Origin: Pseudomonas synxantha BG33R
GTDB taxonomy: Bacteria; Pseudomonadota; Gammaproteobacteria; Pseudomonadales; Pseudomonadaceae
Direction: 5' to 3'
Assembly (NCBI RefSeq): GCF_000263715.2
Contig: NZ_CM001514.1
Coordinates: forward strand, 172,936-236,935
DNA length: 64,000 nucleotides
How positions within the stretch are numbered: position 1 is the first letter of the stretch; every line of letters begins with the position of its first letter. A model generated the notes under the pieces. That model saw only the letters and a list, made by a program, of their open reading frames with translations. It did no database searches and was not told the DNA's origin. Of the stretch, positions 61,364 to 64,000 are shown piece by piece. The position numbers and the translations under genes are program-made.

Positions 61364-62056
61364 GTGAAAAACCTCCTCCTCATTCTCTTCGCCACCCTCA
61401 TTCTCGGCGGTTGCGTCAGCCACCCCATCACCCCCGAAAACCGCGCTCAGATCAAGACCGTCAAAGTCCTGCCCGTGAAGTGGGAAAAGAACATGGTGTA
61501 CTTCGGCCGCGAACAGGCCTGGGGCGCGGCCCTGGGTGCCGGGGTTGGCGCCGGTGTTGGCATGGCCAGCGGGGCGTCCAAGCTGGGTACGGCGGCGTTG
61601 AGTGGCGCCGGGTTTGCCGCGGGCATGAGGCTCGGGCAGTTGGCCGAGATGCCGACGCCGGTGGCCATCCTGACGGTGATGGAGGCGGAAAAACTCGATG
61701 TAGGCGTGTTGCTCAAGCAGGGCTTTGTCGATGAGTTGGGCAAGACTTCGACGCTCAAGGTGGTCGGCGACGATGAGCCCGCCGATGCGCAGATTCAGCT
61801 GACCGTGTCCGAGTGGGGCTTTCGCCTGACCCAGGGTTTCAGCAGTGTGATTTATCCGACCCTTAACGTGATGGCGCAGATGGATCGCGGCGATGAGATG
61901 ATCTGGCGCACCTTTGAAGCGGTCACGCCGTTTAATGGCCAGAACGTCTATGGCTACACGCCGCTCACTTACCGCACTGACCCTGAAGCCTTGCGCCGGG
62001 CGTTGACCGGGATTACGCAGATTTCTGCGCAGTATCTGGTGAAGGAGCTCAAGTAG
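61364..62056 (+). CDS. Lipoprotein with glycine-zipper segment
   Basis: Predicted lipoprotein (230 aa): GTG start with AAAGGACC upstream, signal MKNLLLILFATLILGGC (Cys17). A glycine-zipper stretch (about 53-88, AWGAALGAGVGAGVGMASGASKLG...GAGFAAGMRLG) could insert in a membrane, followed by a beta-rich domain (DAQIQLTVSEWGFRLTQGFSSVIYPTLNVMAQM). Lies 375 bp before the CsgG-DUF4810-DUF799 trio on the same strand. Specific role unknown. Confidence 0.7.
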   Translation: MKNLLLILFATLILGGCVSHPITPENRAQIKTVKVLPVKWEKNMVYFGREQAWGAALGAGVGAGVGMASGASKLGTAALSGAGFAAGMRLGQLAEMPTPVAILTVMEAEKLDVGVLLKQGFVDELGKTSTLKVVGDDEPADAQIQLTVSEWGFRLTQGFSSVIYPTLNVMAQMDRGDEMIWRTFEAVTPFNGQNVYGYTPLTYRTDPEALRRALTGITQISAQYLVKELK

Positions 62057-62130
62057 GTCTGTGCGAAGGCTGGCGGCTGTTGGTGGGCGGGCTTGGACTA
62101 ATGCCAGTCAGGGTTAAGCGCAGTTCCCCT

Positions 62131-62220
62131 GTGGGAGCGGGCTTGCCCGCGAAGGCGGTGTGTCAGTCGCTGCATCTGTTGCTGCACTACCGCTTTCGCA
62201 GGCAAGCCAGCTCCCACATT
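62131..62220. repeat. REP pair (REPIN)
   Basis: Facing copies GTGGGAGCGGGCTTGCCCGC (62131 on) and GCAGGCAAGCCAGCTCCCAC (to 62218). It occupies the middle of the 374-bp gap before the CsgG gene; no other element is recognised there. Confidence 0.9.
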
Positions 62221-62430
62221 TGATCTTCGTTGCTTTGAGTATTGCGGTCGGCAGTAGGGTAAGCCCCCCACCTATGGCCGAAACAACTTGAGAACCGCTC
62301 TCAACCCCGTAAAATGCCGCAGCCGTTGCATCACCGTCTTTCAGGGAAGAATCCAGGCCAGCGCGCTTTCAGGCTGCCTATCTCCTTGGAAAACCCGGCA
62401 ACGCTGTTTTCCTCACCCAAGGAGCACCCT

Positions 62431-63111
62431 GTGAAGACACTGTCCAAAATCCTGCTGTCGGGCCTCACCGCCGCGGCGCTGTTGACCGTGGCCGGTTGCG
62501 CCACCGAGAGCAACCGCGCGATGCCGGTGGAGCAAGTCGCCAGCGCCCACGTGGCCTATTCCGGCGTGCGTGTGCCGATTGCCGTGGGCAAGTTCGACAA
62601 CCGCTCCAGCTACATGCGCGGCATCTTCTCCGATGGCGTCGACCGTCTCGGCGGCCAGGCCAAGACCATCCTCATCACCCACTTGCAGCAGACCAACCGC
62701 TTCAGCGTGCTGGACCGCGACAACATGGGCGAGATCTCCCAGGAAGCCAAGATCAAAGGCACCGTGCAGAAGCTCAAGGGCGCTGACTACGTGGTGACCG
62801 GCGATGTGACCGAGTTCGGCCGCAAAGAAACCGGCGACCGCCAGCTGTTCGGCATCCTCGGCCGTGGCAAGACCCAAGTGGCCTACGCCAAAGTCGCGTT
62901 GAATATCGTCAACATCAACACCTCCGAAGTGGTGTATTCCACCCAGGGCGCCGGTGAGTACGCGCTGTCCAACCGTGAAGTGATCGGCTTCGGCGGCACC
63001 GCCAGCTATGACTCCACCCTCAATGGCAAGGTGCTGGACCTGGCCATGCGCGAAGCGATCAACCGCCTGGTCGACGGCATCAACGCCGGCGCCTGGAACC
63101 CGCGTAACTGA
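62431..63111 (+). CDS. CsgG/HfaB-family lipoprotein
   Basis: Outer-membrane-associated lipoprotein (226 aa): GTG start with AAGGAG upstream and signal MKTLSKILLSGLTAAALLTVAGC (Cys23). The CsgG-family core includes VPIAVGKFDNRSSYMRG, LITHLQQTNRFSVLDRDNMGEISQEAKIKG and a C-terminal REAINRLVDGI helix. CsgG forms a secretion pore for curli and HfaB helps anchor holdfast; here no curli subunit is nearby. Followed by DUF4810 and DUF799 lipoprotein genes in a conserved trio. Confidence 0.85.
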   Translation: MKTLSKILLSGLTAAALLTVAGCATESNRAMPVEQVASAHVAYSGVRVPIAVGKFDNRSSYMRGIFSDGVDRLGGQAKTILITHLQQTNRFSVLDRDNMGEISQEAKIKGTVQKLKGADYVVTGDVTEFGRKETGDRQLFGILGRGKTQVAYAKVALNIVNINTSEVVYSTQGAGEYALSNREVIGFGGTASYDSTLNGKVLDLAMREAINRLVDGINAGAWNPRN

Positions 63112-63140
63112 TCAGCCACACCACAAGGAGCAGTACACGG

Positions 63141-63503
63141 ATGAGCAAGGCAGTGAAGTTGGCGCTGACGCTGGCAGCAATCGCAACGGTAGCCGGGTGC
63201 CAGACGGCGCCCCAGCCCCTGTATCAATGGGAGAGCTACCAGCCGCAGGTTTACGAGTACTTCAAGGGCGAGCCCAAGGAAGCGCAGGTGGAAGCACTGG
63301 AGCGCGATCTGCAGAAGATCAACGCCAGTGGCCGCAAGGCACCGCCGGGTTACCACGCGCACCTGGGCATGCTGTACATGAACATGGGCAAGGATGACCA
63401 GATGGTGCAGGAGTTTCGCACCGAGAAGGCGCTGTTCCCTGAGTCCGCTGCATACATGGACTTTCTGTTGAAAAACGCCAAAGCCGGAGTCGCCACCAAA
63501 TGA
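63141..63503 (+). CDS. DUF4810-family lipoprotein
   Basis: Lipoprotein of 120 aa with signal MSKAVKLALTLAAIATVAGC (Cys20) and the DUF4810 pattern (LYQWESYQPQVYEYFKGEPKEAQVEALERDLQKI; PPGYHAHLGMLYMNMGKDDQMVQEFRTEKALFPES, TPR-like). AAGGAG lies 13 bp before the ATG. Its stop overlaps the next start (ATGA). Confidence 0.87.
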   Translation: MSKAVKLALTLAAIATVAGCQTAPQPLYQWESYQPQVYEYFKGEPKEAQVEALERDLQKINASGRKAPPGYHAHLGMLYMNMGKDDQMVQEFRTEKALFPESAAYMDFLLKNAKAGVATK

Positions 63504-64000
63504 GCCTGTTAAAACTCACCGGCGCCTTGCTGGCCCTGGCGTTGCTCGGCGGTTGCGCCGCGCCCAAGACGGTTGATTATTCGGCGTACAAACAGGCGCG
63601 GCCCAAGTCGATCCTGGTATTGCCGCCGATCAATGAATCGCCGGAAGTGCAGGCGTCCTACAGCCTGGTGTCGCAAGTCACCTACCCGCTGGCCGAAGCC
63701 GGCTACTACGTGTTGCCGATTGCCCTGGTGGACGAGACCTTCCGCCAGAACGGCCTGACCACCGCCAACGATATCCAGGCCGTACAGCCGGCCAAGCTGC
63801 ATGACATCTTTGGTGCGGACGCGGCGCTGTACATCACCATCAGCGAGTACGGCACCCAGTACATGCTGATCTCCAGCGACACCTCGGTGACGGCCTCGGC
63901 CAAACTGGTGGACCTGCGCACCGGCACCACCTTGTGGACCGGTTCGGCGCGGGCGTCGAGCGAGGAGGGCAATAACAACGGTGGCGGCCTGGTGGGCATG
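63500..64000 (+). CDS. DUF799 (GNA1162-like) lipoprotein, partial at right edge
   Basis: Start of a lipoprotein (first 167 codons) with signal MSLLKLTGALLALALLGGC (Cys19) and the DUF799 pattern (ARPKSILVLPPINESPEVQASYSLVSQVTYPLAEAGYYVLP; TTLWTGSARASSEEGNNNGGG). The meningococcal antigen GNA1162 is of this family. It completes the CsgG-DUF4810-DUF799 trio, probably a periplasm/outer-membrane complex of unknown export role. Confidence 0.87.
   Translation, partial: MSLLKLTGALLALALLGGCAAPKTVDYSAYKQARPKSILVLPPINESPEVQASYSLVSQVTYPLAEAGYYVLPIALVDETFRQNGLTTANDIQAVQPAKLHDIFGADAALYITISEYGTQYMLISSDTSVTASAKLVDLRTGTTLWTGSARASSEEGNNNGGGLVGM

Noticed and set aside
61124..61423. 99-codon minus-strand frame overlapping the lipoprotein start
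   Set aside because: Its first part is antisense to a well-supported lipoprotein gene and the rest looks like a hairpin-rich leader, so it is listed as a structured region, not a protein.

Overview
The window looks like a chromosome segment of a Pseudomonas of the P. fluorescens group. Evidence: GC-rich codon use, REP/REPIN repeats of the 'gtgggagcgggcttgcc' type between genes, and a lapA / lapEBC adhesin-secretion locus, a pgaABCD polysaccharide locus and several Pseudomonas-type accessory proteins. No rRNA, tRNA, CRISPR array, phage or transposase gene was seen.

Layout. (1) 1-11.8 kb: the N-terminal 2177 codons of the giant adhesin LapA (minus strand, continuing off the left edge) with 630-bp and 300-bp tandem repeats, divergent from its type I secretion operon lapE-lapB-lapC. 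(2) 12-16.6 kb: a TauD-type dioxygenase, a three-gene NitT/TauT-family ABC importer and a LysR regulator. (3) 16.8-20.9 kb: an EmrB/EmrA/outer-membrane-factor efflux system. (4) 20.9-25 kb: a Fur-box-preceded fecI-fecR-TonB receptor set for siderophore uptake. (5) 25-26 kb: a hipBA-like locus whose hipA has lost its middle. (6) 26-31 kb: a DUF3142/tetratricopeptide-like pair, a GT39-type glycosyltransferase and a DUF2789 protein. (7) 31.2-36.3 kb: marR-aaeB-aaeX-aaeA-OMF aromatic-acid-type efflux operon. (8) 36.3-38.7 kb: a small membrane protein and a DUF945 protein. (9) 38.9-45.3 kb: pgaABCD for poly-N-acetylglucosamine. (10) 45.7-56.1 kb: a two-partner secretion / contact-dependent inhibition (CDI) locus, with TpsB, a 2761-aa TpsA/CdiA whose C-terminus carries a C39-like cysteine-peptidase signature, and an overlapping immunity gene. 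(11) 56.1-60.8 kb: an AT-rich array of at least five immunity-like genes, most preceded by a truncated toxin tail and separated by copies of one inverted-repeat element (arms near AAAAGGGGGCAGATTTATTT / ATAAATCTGTCCCCTTTT). (12) 61.3-64 kb: four lipoprotein genes, including a CsgG-DUF4810-DUF799 trio that runs off the right edge.

Functionally much of the window concerns the cell surface: adhesin (Lap), exopolysaccharide (Pga), contact-dependent competition (CDI), envelope lipoproteins and two efflux systems. The most unusual part is the orphan immunity array (56.1-60.8 kb). It reads as a fossil record of toxin replacement: each displaced module keeps its immunity gene and only the last few dozen codons of its toxin, cut next to a repeat element.
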